From Micromonospora citrea (lineage in GTDB: Bacteria > Actinomycetota > Actinomycetes > Mycobacteriales > Micromonosporaceae), in assembly GCF_900090315.1 (NCBI RefSeq), contig NZ_FMHZ01000002.1:682001-746000 (forward strand): a DNA stretch of 64,000 nucleotides, written 5' to 3'. The notes beneath the pieces were generated by a model. It worked only from the letters and a program-made list of their open reading frames with translations. It was not told where the DNA came from and searched no databases. Shown here in pieces: positions 25,778 to 33,480 of the stretch. How positions within the stretch are numbered: the first letter of the stretch is position 1; the number at the start of each line of letters is the position of its first letter. The position numbers were made by a program, and so were the translations under genes.

Positions 25778-26440
25778 TCAGTCGCTACGCACGGTGAGGC
25801 CCAGGGCGTCGACGGCCAGCTGGCTGAGGTCGGAAAGTTGGTCCTCGCCGAGGGCGACGCCACGCAGGTTCTCAAGTGGCGTCTTGAGCCCCTGCAGGCG
25901 GCTGCCCCGCAGGTCTGCGCCGTTGAGGTGACACGAGTCCAGTTCCATGCCAGCGAGGTCGCATGATCGCAGAGCTACGCCAGGAAGCCGGCAGGAGGAC
26001 CAGGTGGCGTTGGTGAGGGTGCAGTCGGTGAAGGCCACCGAGCCGGCGGCGACGATGCGCTGCAGGGTGGCGTAGTCGAAGCGGCAGCTGTCGAACAGGA
26101 CGTCCTTGAGGCGGACATCGGTGAGTCTGACGCCGGTGAGCCGTGAGCCGATGACGGCGCTCCGTTCGATCGTCGTGCCGGTGAGGGTCGCGCCGGAGAA
26201 ATCGGTGCGGACGATTTCGCAGCCGTAGAGCGCTCCCGCTTCCCAGGTGCTCTCGCTGAGGTCTGCGCCGGTGATTCGGCTGCTGTGGACGCTGGATTCC
26301 TCGAACTGTGTGCCGCGCCAGGACGCGTCCTCGACGAGGGCCTCGACGAGACTGTCCGTCGGGTCGGTCACGCTGTCGAGGTCGTCTGGGTCGAGGTCCG
26401 GCAGCAGGATCGTCATGTCGCCGACTGTGGTGGTGCGCAT
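25778..26440 (-). CDS. Pentapeptide-repeat protein of the RiPP locus
   Basis: 220 residues. From about residue 45 to 195 the sequence follows the pentapeptide pattern A(D/N)Lxx or its looser form (GADLSESTW, TDFSGATL, RLTDVRLKDVLF, CDLAGMELDSCHLNGADLRGSRL, given in pieces). Such proteins form right-handed quadrilateral beta-helices, and some (Qnr, McbG, AlbG) shield DNA gyrase from toxins. Here it follows the precursor gene after a hairpin, so self-protection against the RiPP is a reasonable but unproven idea; a scaffold role is also possible. The ATG at 26440 or the one encoding Met9 could be the start. Confidence 0.85.
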   Translation of the reverse strand: MRTTTVGDMTILLPDLDPDDLDSVTDPTDSLVEALVEDASWRGTQFEESSVHSSRITGADLSESTWEAGALYGCEIVRTDFSGATLTGTTIERSAVIGSRLTGVRLTDVRLKDVLFDSCRFDYATLQRIVAAGSVAFTDCTLTNATWSSCRLPGVALRSCDLAGMELDSCHLNGADLRGSRLQGLKTPLENLRGVALGEDQLSDLSQLAVDALGLTVRSD

Positions 26441-26460
26441 GTGTCCTCAACCTGGGTAGG

Positions 26461-26485
26461 CGCGGGGTGGGCACGCCACCCCGCG
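26461..26485 (-). terminator. Hairpin between precursor and pentapeptide-repeat gene
   Basis: Perfect 10-bp stem CGCGGGGTGG / CCACCCCGCG with a 5-base loop, 28 bases after the amcA stop. RiPP operons often carry such a hairpin just after the precursor, giving more precursor message than downstream message. There is no T tract, so it may be a stabiliser rather than a full terminator. Confidence 0.6.
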
Positions 26486-26512
26486 TATCCGATGTTGCCG
26501 CGTGTCGGCGGG

Positions 26513-26695
26513 CTACTTCCTCTTGTTCCAGTTGTCCCAGCCGGGCCGGCTGTCGAACTTCCCCCGGTTGTCCCAGGTGGGTCGGTTGTCGAACTTCGCC
26601 GCGTCGATCGACGCGATCGACCGGTCCGGGTCGACGCCGAGCCGGGCGAGTTGCTCGGGTGCGGCGTCGACGAGGGCCGCCAAGGCGCTGGTCAT
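26513..26695 (-). CDS. amcA: Multi-cyclophane RiPP precursor (AmcA-like)
   Basis: 60 residues. A leader of about 32 residues (LAALVDAAPEQLARLGVDPDRSI) is followed by a core in which an aromatic-Asp-Asn/Ser triad recurs exactly every six residues: FDN-RP, WDN-RG, FDS-RP, WDN-WN. The 12-residue unit F-D-N/S-R-P-x-W-D-N is duplicated. Aromatic-x-Asn triads are the known sites of three-residue cyclophane formation by radical SAM enzymes, so up to four rings are predicted. ATG 26695 overlaps the maturase stop and has GGAGGAACATC before it. The assignment to AmcA rests on this pattern and on the adjacent maturase. The gene has no Cys, so lanthionine or aminovinyl-cysteine chemistry is unlikely. Confidence 0.85.
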   Translation of the reverse strand: MTSALAALVDAAPEQLARLGVDPDRSIASIDAAKFDNRPTWDNRGKFDSRPGWDNWNKRK

Positions 26696-27828
26696 GATGT
26701 TCCTCCTTGAAGGGTGAGGTGGTCCGCGGCGGCACGGACGAGGGCTTGCCTGCTGGTGCGACAGTAGGTGGTCTCGCGAGCGGTGAAGGTGTGGTGCTCG
26801 AAGTAGCGGTTGCCGGCCTGGGCGCCACGGCAGAAGGCGTAGAAGTCGCAGTGGTCGGCGCAGTCGTTGAGGGCGGTCACGAATTCGGCGACGTACGCCA
26901 GGTCGCCGGCGCGGGCAAGCATGGCACTGATCGGCTCGTCGAGCACGTTCCCGGCGATGAAGTCGCCGTAGCGCGGGTCGCGGATGCCGAGCAACTCCGG
27001 CGACAGCAACACCACCTGCCCGTCCCAGGAGACAGTGGGGATCGGCTCGTAGGGGGCGTAGTCGACATGCCCGGCGCGGGCGGCGGCGAGGTGATCGGCC
27101 AGCCGGTCCAGGTCACGGATCCGCAGCGGACTGCCGTCGGCGCGGCGTTGGACGAGACGCCGCCAGAACCGGTACGCGGCCTCCTCCGACACCGGTGCGC
27201 GTCCAGCGCCCTCCTGCTCCTCTATGTTGAACCCCACCGACTGGCAGCCGGGCAGGCCGGCGAAGAATTCGACGAGCGCGTCCGCGCAGTCGATGGTTTC
27301 CGGCGTGACGACGCAGATCACCGAATACGGCAGACCGGCGTCGGCCAAGGTCTGTATTCCGCGCAGTGTCCGGGTGTCCGTCGGGTTGCCGGCCCGGTCG
27401 AGGCGGTTGCGGTTGAGGCGGCCTGGCCCGTCGATGCTGACTCCGATGTCGAACCCGTAGGCGGCGAATAACTCGCACCACCGCCGGTTGATGAGCGTGG
27501 CGTTCGTCTGGATTTCGTGACGCACCTTCCCTGACCGCCGTAGCTCCTCGAACGGGGTCAGCAGGTCTCGGAACACGTCGAGGGGTGTGGCGGTGGGTTC
27601 GCCGCCGTGCCACACGACGCTCACGGGATGGCTGCTGTTCTGCTGCGCGATCGACTCGACGCACGCCTGCGCGACCGCCGTGCTCATCAGGCGGCGGGAC
27701 CTGCGGTCGGGCAGGTAACAGTACGTGCAGTCGAGGTTGCAGAAGCTGGTCGGCTGCACGACCAGGGTGTGGAAGGCACCGGCGACCGCCGGGCACCCTG
27801 TCTTGTTGATGACGCCGATGCCGTTCAC
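26692..27828 (-). CDS. amcB: Radical SAM/SPASM cyclophane-forming peptide maturase (AmcB-like)
   Basis: 378 residues. The radical SAM cluster motif CNLDCTYCY gives Cys30, Cys34 and Cys37. VVWHGGEPT, EIQTNATLI and GVSIDGP are the following SAM-barrel motifs. The C-terminal SPASM region shows CADHCDFYAFCRGAQAGNRYF and a last Cys in TTYC, which bind auxiliary iron-sulfur clusters. Related enzymes (XncB, GrrM, FxsB groups) link an aromatic side chain to the beta carbon of the residue two places on. The GTG start 27828 overlaps the upstream small gene (GTGA), and its stop overlaps amcA (ATGA), so enzyme and substrate are translationally coupled. No peptidase or exporter is obvious in the locus. 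Confidence 0.9.
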   Translation of the reverse strand: MNGIGVINKTGCPAVAGAFHTLVVQPTSFCNLDCTYCYLPDRRSRRLMSTAVAQACVESIAQQNSSHPVSVVWHGGEPTATPLDVFRDLLTPFEELRRSGKVRHEIQTNATLINRRWCELFAAYGFDIGVSIDGPGRLNRNRLDRAGNPTDTRTLRGIQTLADAGLPYSVICVVTPETIDCADALVEFFAGLPGCQSVGFNIEEQEGAGRAPVSEEAAYRFWRRLVQRRADGSPLRIRDLDRLADHLAAARAGHVDYAPYEPIPTVSWDGQVVLLSPELLGIRDPRYGDFIAGNVLDEPISAMLARAGDLAYVAEFVTALNDCADHCDFYAFCRGAQAGNRYFEHHTFTARETTYCRTSRQALVRAAADHLTLQGGTS

Positions 27829-28172
27829 GACGTCGCCTCCTCGATCCCAGAGGCCCTGGCCGGGGTGACGCGGTAGGCGCGGGTGTGCCGGGCGGGCCAG
27901 CCGAGGAACCGGTCGAAGATGTCAGCGGCGCTACCCGTCTCGCTGGGGTTGAGCCGGTGCAGATCGTCGATGGCGTCATGCAGGCAGCCGGCCAGGTAGA
28001 TGAACAAGCTCACCGGACAGTCCTGGTACTCCGCCACCAGAGCTAGCCTCGCTGCGCCGCACGGCCACGGCTGCCCGCAGCGGCGGCACAGCCACAGCGG
28101 GCGCAACGGCCGGTGCCCCACCGCGACCGGCGCGATCCGCTGCGCCGAGAGGGGGCGCTGCTGCCCGGTCAC
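27825..28172 (-). CDS. Cys-rich small protein upstream of amcB
   Basis: 115 residues, function unknown. The N-terminal part has CRRCGQPWPCGAARLALVAEY, a possible zinc site, then a helical section (SLFIYLAGCLHDAIDDLHRL) and RFLGWPARHTRAYRV. Similar small proteins occur beside XRE-type regulators in actinobacteria and are sometimes labelled flavin reductase without evidence. It overlaps the 54-residue gene before it and amcB after it by four bases each, so it belongs to the RiPP transcript. It may be a regulator or accessory protein. Confidence 0.7.
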   Translation of the reverse strand: MTGQQRPLSAQRIAPVAVGHRPLRPLWLCRRCGQPWPCGAARLALVAEYQDCPVSLFIYLAGCLHDAIDDLHRLNPSETGSAADIFDRFLGWPARHTRAYRVTPARASGIEEATS

Positions 28173-28333
28173 CGCCGGCCGCCCTCACGGGCCTTCTGCT
28201 CGAACAGCCGACGCCAAACGTGGGTGAACAGCGGAGGATCAGCCGTCGGCGCCTGCCCCTGCGACGTCGCATGCCCGGGCTCGGGTCGCCGGGGATGGTC
28301 GGCCATCGCGTTCTGCGAGACATAGACCGTCAT
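28169..28333 (-). CDS. 54-residue protein, first gene of the RiPP transcript
   Basis: A short gene reading MTVYVSQNAM at its start, with a Pro/Gly-rich middle and the end FTHVWRRLFEQKAREGGRR. Its TGA overlaps the GTG of the Cys-rich protein in a GTGA junction, the same kind of overlap seen through the rest of this operon, which is the main support for it. Function unknown. It begins with ATG 28333 and the upstream region is the promoter-bearing gap. Confidence 0.55.
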   Translation of the reverse strand: MTVYVSQNAMADHPRRPEPGHATSQGQAPTADPPLFTHVWRRLFEQKAREGGRR

Positions 28334-28749
28334 GCCGTCGCCCCATCCGAGACGGTGGGCGGTGGGCTCGCCGGGGGAAGGGCCAGCCCACCGCTACACC
28401 ACGGCGGCTGGGAGCAGACCGCCGGTCACCCACCCCCGCAGCCCTCATGGCAGTACGCAGGCGGGGCCTATTCCCCACGTCTGAGAGAGCGTCACAAGTT
28501 GGTGTCCGACGCGCCGGCAGACACCCTTGCCTTGTGGGAATTTCGTCGTTCATGCCGAGCTCCCTGGCGTGAGGCTGCGATTGCGTGCTGGCCGCCTACT
28601 CGTGAGGAGCGGCGCCCAGCACAATCAGGTTCGCCCGGTGAGCGCGGTGACGGGGATGTCCTGTCGGTGCACTCACGGTGCACCTGCCAGCACGCCAAGT
28701 GCCGTTACGATCGTCCGGCCGACAACTGTCCCCAGCGAGAGGACGTGCG
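28334..28749. promoter_or_regulatory. Divergent control region between RiPP operon and XRE-TPR gene
   Basis: This 416-base gap has no other supported gene. Two copies of GGTGCAC, each containing the palindrome GTGCAC, lie at 28666-28672 and 28677-28683, 11 bases apart (one helix turn), about 70 bases upstream of the XRE-TPR start. They are a plausible operator for that regulator. A looser dyad GGTGTC ... GACACC is found at 28500-28525, nearer the RiPP side. Confidence 0.45.
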
Positions 28750-30096
28750 ATGGCTGCGGTGACGACCTGGACCGGCCGGGAAGCAAACGCCCTGCGCCAG
28801 GCGTTGCGGATGAGCGTCACCGGCTTCGCCGAACACCTCGGTGCCGCTCGGCGGACGGTCGCCAAGTGGAGCAGCCAGGGCGACAAGGTCCACCTGCGCG
28901 CCGACATGCAAGCCGCCTTGGACACGGTGCTGGCGCGAGCCACCCCGGACGTCCGCGAGCGCTTCGAAGCACTGGTGAGAGCAGGTACCAGCGGTGCACT
29001 TGCGGATCCCGCGCCGCTGCCGGTCACCGCCACGCACGTCCATACTGGCGCAGGCGGTACTCACGACATCGACTCGGACGGCGACGTGCGGCGCAGAGAT
29101 CTCCTGGCAGGCGTGACGATCAGCGGCATCGCCGTGCCGAGCGTCGCGACCCTGCTCAACGCACTGGTCGCACCATCGTCTCGCGGCACCGAGCCGGTCG
29201 CTCTACCGCTTCGGCAGTTCGCTCGAGACGTCGCCGCCGCGAAGATCGACTACCAGGCGTGCCGGTACGAGCAGGTTCTCGCCCGACTGGCGACATTGTT
29301 GCCCGCCCTGGAACCGACTCGCGCGAACACCGAAGGCGAGCAGCTAGCGCAGCTCGACGCCTTGGCCGGCGACCTCTACCACGTCGTCGGCAGCGTATTA
29401 CTGAAGGTCGGTGACAAGGGCATGGCCTTGGTCGCCGCCGAACGCAGCACCCGCGCCGCTGCGATCAGTCAGGACCCGGTGGCGATGGCCGCGAGCGCCC
29501 GGATCATGACCCACGCCCTGATGAGCAACGGCCACACGGCACAGGCACGGCAGCTCGCCGAAGACACGGCCGAAACCCTCCAGCGCAGCACCCGTCTCGC
29601 CTCGACCGACGCGGTCGCCGTCTACGGCGCCCTGCTGCTGCGCGGTGCCATCGCCGCCGCCCGCTACGAGGACCGAGACAGCGCACAAGCCATGCTCGAC
29701 GAAGCCGCCCATGCCGCCGGACGACTCGGCTACGACGGCAACGACCGGTGGACCGGATTCGGCACCACCAACGTCCTGCTGCACCGCGTCAACATCGCGC
29801 TGACCCTGGGCGACGCCGGCACCGCCATCGCTCTCGCTCGCCAGGTAACGCTGGACAAGATCGGCCTCGCCGAACGCAAGGCATCCCTATTCGTTGACGT
29901 GGCCCGCGCCTACACGCAGTGGGGACGCTACGAGCACGGCCTGGACGCTCTACGCGGCGCCTATCAGGTGGCACCAGAGGAGATCCGGTACCGGCCAGCG
30001 GTTCAACGCATCGCCAGCGACCTGGCAATCCTTACCCGGGGGCACGTTCGCAACACGGTCCTCGACTTCGCCCAGCACGCCGGGATCCGCGTATGA
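28750..30096 (+). CDS. XRE-type regulator with C-terminal TPR domain
   Basis: 448 residues. The N-terminal HTH (about 8-60) reads EANALRQALRMSVTGFAEHLGAARRTVAKW, given as positions 11-40. The long C-terminal part (about 150-440) is helical repeats of the TPR type (ALVAAERSTRAAAI, ALMSNGHTAQARQLAEDTAE, RAYTQWGRYEHGLDALRGAYQV). This architecture is typical of peptide- or pheromone-responsive actinobacterial regulators. ATG 28750 follows GAGAGGACG. Its stop overlaps the flavoprotein start (ATGA). Its position facing the RiPP operon suggests that it could control it, which is inference. Confidence 0.85.
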   Translation: MAAVTTWTGREANALRQALRMSVTGFAEHLGAARRTVAKWSSQGDKVHLRADMQAALDTVLARATPDVRERFEALVRAGTSGALADPAPLPVTATHVHTGAGGTHDIDSDGDVRRRDLLAGVTISGIAVPSVATLLNALVAPSSRGTEPVALPLRQFARDVAAAKIDYQACRYEQVLARLATLLPALEPTRANTEGEQLAQLDALAGDLYHVVGSVLLKVGDKGMALVAAERSTRAAAISQDPVAMAASARIMTHALMSNGHTAQARQLAEDTAETLQRSTRLASTDAVAVYGALLLRGAIAAARYEDRDSAQAMLDEAAHAAGRLGYDGNDRWTGFGTTNVLLHRVNIALTLGDAGTAIALARQVTLDKIGLAERKASLFVDVARAYTQWGRYEHGLDALRGAYQVAPEEIRYRPAVQRIASDLAILTRGHVRNTVLDFAQHAGIRV

Positions 30097-30668
30097 CCAA
30101 CGGCCACCTGCAGATCGTCGTCTGCGCTGCCGGGCCCGCCGCAGACGTGACACAACTGGTCACCACTGCGACGCAGCAGTCGTGGACAACGGCGGTCACC
30201 GCCACCCCCAGCGCCCTCGACTTCATCGACGCGGCAGCGATAGAGCGGCTGACCGGGCACCCGGTCCGATCCACCTACCGGTCGTCCCCCGGCATCCGCC
30301 GCTCCCTCCCTGCCACGGACGCACTCATCATCGCCCCCGCCACCTACAACTCCATAAACAAGATCGCCCTCGGCATCGCCGACAACTACGCGATGACGAC
30401 GATCGCAGAGCTGATCGGCCGGCAGGTGCCTACCGTGGTCGTCCCGTTCGTCAACGCCGCCCTGGCCAACCGCGCGCCTTTCCAGCGCGCCGTGGCGAAT
30501 CTCCGCGACGAGCGTGTACGGGTCATCCTCGGGACCGCGGACGGATGGGAGCCGCACCCCCCCGGCAGCGGCAACAGCCGCCAGCGGGCCTTTCCGTGGA
30601 CAGCGGCGTTCGAGGCAGCGACCCTGATGGCTAGCGACGCGCCGGTCAGCAGCACCGATCCGGGCTGA
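30093..30668 (+). CDS. HFCD-type flavoprotein
   Basis: 191 residues resembling the homo-oligomeric flavin-containing Cys decarboxylase fold (phosphopantothenoylcysteine decarboxylase, EpiD, dipicolinate synthase B). Visible features: LQIVVCAAGPAADV at the nucleotide-binding start, DALIIAPATYNSINKIALGIADN (the substrate-clamp/FMN region with PATYNSxNK), and TVVVPFVNAAL. Homologues commonly sit directly after XRE-TPR regulators in actinobacteria. An EpiD-like role on the local precursor is unlikely because AmcA has no Cys. It is coupled to the regulator by a 4-base overlap. Confidence 0.82.
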   Translation: MTNGHLQIVVCAAGPAADVTQLVTTATQQSWTTAVTATPSALDFIDAAAIERLTGHPVRSTYRSSPGIRRSLPATDALIIAPATYNSINKIALGIADNYAMTTIAELIGRQVPTVVVPFVNAALANRAPFQRAVANLRDERVRVILGTADGWEPHPPGSGNSRQRAFPWTAAFEAATLMASDAPVSSTDPG

Positions 30669-30868
30669 TCCAGCTTGGGTCCACGCGGAGGCAGGAGGCA
30701 GTTTCAGACCGCAAGGCCCGCCAATCGGCGGGGGGTGGGCGGCACCGGGCAGCCTCCAGACCTGATCATGGCCAGTACCGATACATCATCTCTCTGGTGC
30801 TCACTGCAATCTGCGGTCGCAGCGGGCCGCGGATCAGGTCATCCATCAGTTGGCCGCGTCCCCCTCCG

Positions 30869-31468
30869 TCATGCCTTGCGATCATCGCCAACGGGAAGCA
30901 CCGCCTCGATGATGGTTGCGGTCGCGACCACCGGCATCTGTTCGTGCATCGTGATCACGTCGCCTGCCGCCAGACGCCGCCACCGTTGCGGGCTCAACGG
31001 AGCCAAGCGGACCACCGCTCTTCCGCCGGGTTGAAGATCCGGCTGAGACTCGACCCAAAGCCGCGCGACGTACAGGTCAGGGTCGCCCGCCGCCGTCACG
31101 TCGCCGATGTCCCACAACGGACGGAGACGCCCGTCGCCGGGAATGGGAGTTCGCCTGCCGCCAGCGACGTCCGGATCGACGAGCTGAAGGTCGGCGCGAA
31201 CCACTCCGTGAACGACTTCAGCGCGGCGCCAGTGACACCACCGCTCGGTCCAGGGAAGCCACATCATCCGGGCAGCCTCCGCGAGCAGATCCCAGAAGGC
31301 GATCTCGGAGCTGTACGCGTCCCCAAGTTCCACGAGGAGGTCGAGGGCGATCTCCCACTCATCATGGCCGAGGTACTCGTTCGCATCGGCCACCGTCGTG
31401 CCGGCCTCACCCTTCGCGACCACGGGCACATGGCACGCAGCTCGACAGAGAAGCTCGGGGACATCCAT
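30869..31468 (-). CDS. Two-part hypothetical protein
   Basis: 199 residues. The first 75 residues (DANEYLGHDEWEIALDLLVELGD) resemble small MafI-type or similar immunity-like helical domains. The rest (LYVARLWVESQPDLQPGGRAVVRL, LAAGDVITMHEQMPVVATATI, in pieces) looks like a beta-barrel of the elongation-factor-Tu-like type seen in small stand-alone actinobacterial proteins. I cannot name a function. ATG 31468 was chosen as the start of the coherent sequence; no strong ribosome site is seen. Confidence 0.6.
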   Translation of the reverse strand: MDVPELLCRAACHVPVVAKGEAGTTVADANEYLGHDEWEIALDLLVELGDAYSSEIAFWDLLAEAARMMWLPWTERWCHWRRAEVVHGVVRADLQLVDPDVAGGRRTPIPGDGRLRPLWDIGDVTAAGDPDLYVARLWVESQPDLQPGGRAVVRLAPLSPQRWRRLAAGDVITMHEQMPVVATATIIEAVLPVGDDRKA

Positions 31469-31572
31469 GGCGAGGATCTTCCCGGATGAATCGACGGGAT
31501 GCCGCGCCTGAGAAGGGGCAGAGCCACTGCCGGCGCCGTTGGGGCCGGTCAGGGGCGATCCGTAGGGCCCGT

Positions 31573-32763
31573 TCACGCGGGTCGTCGAGCCGCCCGGCCG
31601 GCGCGGGGCGCGACGGCCCGCCGCAGCGGCAGCGCGACGAGCAGGGCGACCGCGACCAGGACAACGCTGACCCACACGGGGCCGACACCGCCGGCGTCGG
31701 CTCCCAGGGTCGCTGCCGCGACGACGGGGCCCCCGGCAGCGCCGGTGTTCAGCGCCGCGGTCGCGTACGACCCGCCCATGGTGGGAGCACCCGCCGCCTC
31801 GTGGAGCACCCTGGCGATCAGGGTGCCGCCCAGCGCGAAGGACAGCGTGCCCTGCGTGAACACCAGGAGCAGGAGCGCCGCCGGTCGGGCAGCCGAGGTC
31901 GCCAGCGCGACCCAGCCGAGCAACAGCAACGGGCCCCCGACCGCGATCACGACGCCGGGGCGCTGATCGGAGAGCCGTCCCGCCAGGGTGAGGCCGACGA
32001 AGGACCCGACGCCGAAGAGCACCAGCGCCACCGGGACCCACAGCTCGGCCAGGCCGGCCGTGTCCGTGACGATCGGCGCCAGGAAGGTGAAGGTGGCGAA
32101 GGTGGCGGCGTTGACCAGTGCACCGAGCAGCATCACCAGGGCCAGCCTGGGCATCGCGAGCTGAGCGATCTCGCCCCGGAGCGACGGGCCGGCCGGAGCG
32201 TCCCGAGGGACCGTTCCGCCCCGGGCCGGCACGCCCCTCACGACGCCGAAGGCCGCGGGAAGGCAGAGCAGGGCGATCACCCAGAAGGTTGCCCGCCAGC
32301 CGAGCACCGTGCCGAGCACGGCGCCGCCGGGAACTCCCGCGACGGTGGCCACCGTCGTACCGGAAAGCAGCACCGCCAGAGCCCGCCCCTTCCGATCAGG
32401 CGCGACGAGCGTGGCCGCCGTACTCAGTGCCACGGCCAGGAAACCCGCGTTGGCCAGGGCGGCGACCACCCGGGTGACGAGCAGAACCGCGAAACTCGCC
32501 GTGCGGGCGCCCACGACGTGGGCCACGGCGAACACCAGGACGAAGGTGAGCAGGCCGGCCCGGGCGGGCCACCGGCGCGCCAGCGCGGCCACCAGCGGCG
32601 CGCCGACGATCATGCCGACGGCGAAAGCCGAGGTCAGGAGCCCTGCGTCTCCGACCGACACGTCAAGGTCCGCGGCGATGTCCGGCACGAGACCGGCGAG
32701 CATGAATTCCGAGGTGCCCATGGCGAAGACCGCCACGGCAAGCAGGTAGAGCGGTAGGGGCAT
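31573..32763 (-). CDS. MFS exporter of the Cmx/CmlR chloramphenicol-efflux type
   Basis: 396 residues with twelve spans. The N-terminus PLYLLAVAVFAMGTSEFMLA, followed by GLVPDIAADLDVSVGDAGLL and FAVGMIVGAPLVAALARRWP, is the signature of actinobacterial Cml/Cmx-like drug exporters; LSGTTVATVAGVPGGAVLG is motif C-like. Proton-coupled efflux of chloramphenicol or a related drug is likely by family, but substrate range cannot be inferred. It is followed leftward by a gene-poor boundary and preceded by a mobile-element-scarred region, so it may be part of an accessory segment. Confidence 0.85.
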   Translation of the reverse strand: MPLPLYLLAVAVFAMGTSEFMLAGLVPDIAADLDVSVGDAGLLTSAFAVGMIVGAPLVAALARRWPARAGLLTFVLVFAVAHVVGARTASFAVLLVTRVVAALANAGFLAVALSTAATLVAPDRKGRALAVLLSGTTVATVAGVPGGAVLGTVLGWRATFWVIALLCLPAAFGVVRGVPARGGTVPRDAPAGPSLRGEIAQLAMPRLALVMLLGALVNAATFATFTFLAPIVTDTAGLAELWVPVALVLFGVGSFVGLTLAGRLSDQRPGVVIAVGGPLLLLGWVALATSAARPAALLLLVFTQGTLSFALGGTLIARVLHEAAGAPTMGGSYATAALNTGAAGGPVVAAATLGADAGGVGPVWVSVVLVAVALLVALPLRRAVAPRAGRAARRPA

Positions 32764-32916
32764 CGAGGGCTCCGAGGTGAAAGAGAACGGGGAGACGTCT
32801 CGTCACCGCGGCCAGCGCCCGAGGGTGCGCGCGTAGCGTCCACGCAGCCGAGCTGCGGGGACGCGGACTATGAGCTCAGGAGTTCAGGGGGCTGACGGCG
32901 TGACCGAAAGCCCCCA

Positions 32917-32938
32917 CCCTGGATGCCTCAGGGCTCGA
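32917..32938 (+). repeat. 22-bp direct repeat, left copy
   Basis: CCCTGGATGCCTCAGGG plus CTCGA. It matches 36185-36206 at 21 of 22 positions (T/C change). The unit contains a small CCCTG...CAGGG dyad. The two copies bracket the MITE-like element, transposase remnant, beta-helix gene and TetR gene. Confidence 0.7.
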
Positions 32939-33027
32939 CATGGCGCAGACGCTAGTCGAGCCCCCCGGTTGTCACGCAACCGGTTTTCGCCCGGGACGCG
33001 AATCGCCGGCCCGTGACTGCCGCAACC

Positions 33028-33190
33028 AGGGCCCGTTTCATGAGGCTCACCCGAGCGAGCCGAGGCACAGGCGGCGTCCGGCAAGGCGGAGGTTCGTCCG
33101 GATACCGGTGTCGTATCCGGACGAACCGACAACGCCGACGGTCGTCGCCCGGGTCCGGCGCAGCCGGGCACGGTCTTGTGAAACAGCCCT
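33028..33190. mobile_element. MITE-like element with terminal inverted repeats and internal hairpin
   Basis: Terminal inverted repeats AGGGCCCGTTTCATGAGG (33028-33045) and the complement of CTTGTGAAACAGCCCT (33175-33190) match at 12-13 of 16 positions, and the right end (AGGGCTGTTTCACAAG as read from outside) looks like an IS5-family terminus. Inside is a perfect 15-bp inverted repeat, GGTTCGTCCGGATAC (33091-33105) and GTATCCGGACGAACC (33113-33127), with a 7-base loop. It has no coding capacity. I see no clear target-site duplication. It lies in the gene-free stretch 32764-33327. Confidence 0.5.
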
Positions 33191-33327
33191 AGGGTCTGCT
33201 CATCGATTCGTCTCGGCGCCCCGCTACCGGGACTGGATCTGCGTCATCGCCCGGTGCGACCCGCTTCATCAGCCGGCCGCGCTCCTGCTGGTACTGGCCA
33301 GGTTGCGCGACCAGACACCGCAGACGG

Positions 33328-33480
33328 GGCGTCGTCACCGACACGCTCGGCCAGCTCCCGGCCGCCGTCGTGGCCGCGCCAGCGCCAGCGACGACGCCCT
33401 CGGCATCGCCCTGCTCGACCAAGCCGGAGCCGCGCGCCCCACGCTGACCAGGACCTGGGTCGACGCTGGCCTCAAGACCA
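33328..33480 (+). pseudogene. Decayed IS5-family transposase fragment
   Basis: Reading from 33328 gives GVVTDTLGQLPAAVVAAP; after a frameshift near 33376-33384 it continues ASDDALGIALLDQAGAARP and TLTRTWVDAGLKT. These match the conserved internal blocks of IS5-type transposases (VTDTLGLLLAVVVTAA ... WVDAGFKT). Only about 50 codons remain, out of frame with each other and without the DDE ends, so it is a dead remnant. Its end overlaps the last codons of the oppositely oriented beta-helix gene. Confidence 0.65.

Noticed and set aside
28239..28553. 104-residue minus-strand frame in the RiPP control region
   Set aside because: Arg/Pro-rich composition, no ribosome site and conflict with the better-supported 54-residue gene.
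30093..30668. EpiD/LanD-type decarboxylase acting on the local RiPP
   Set aside because: The precursor has no Cys at its C-terminus, which this chemistry needs.
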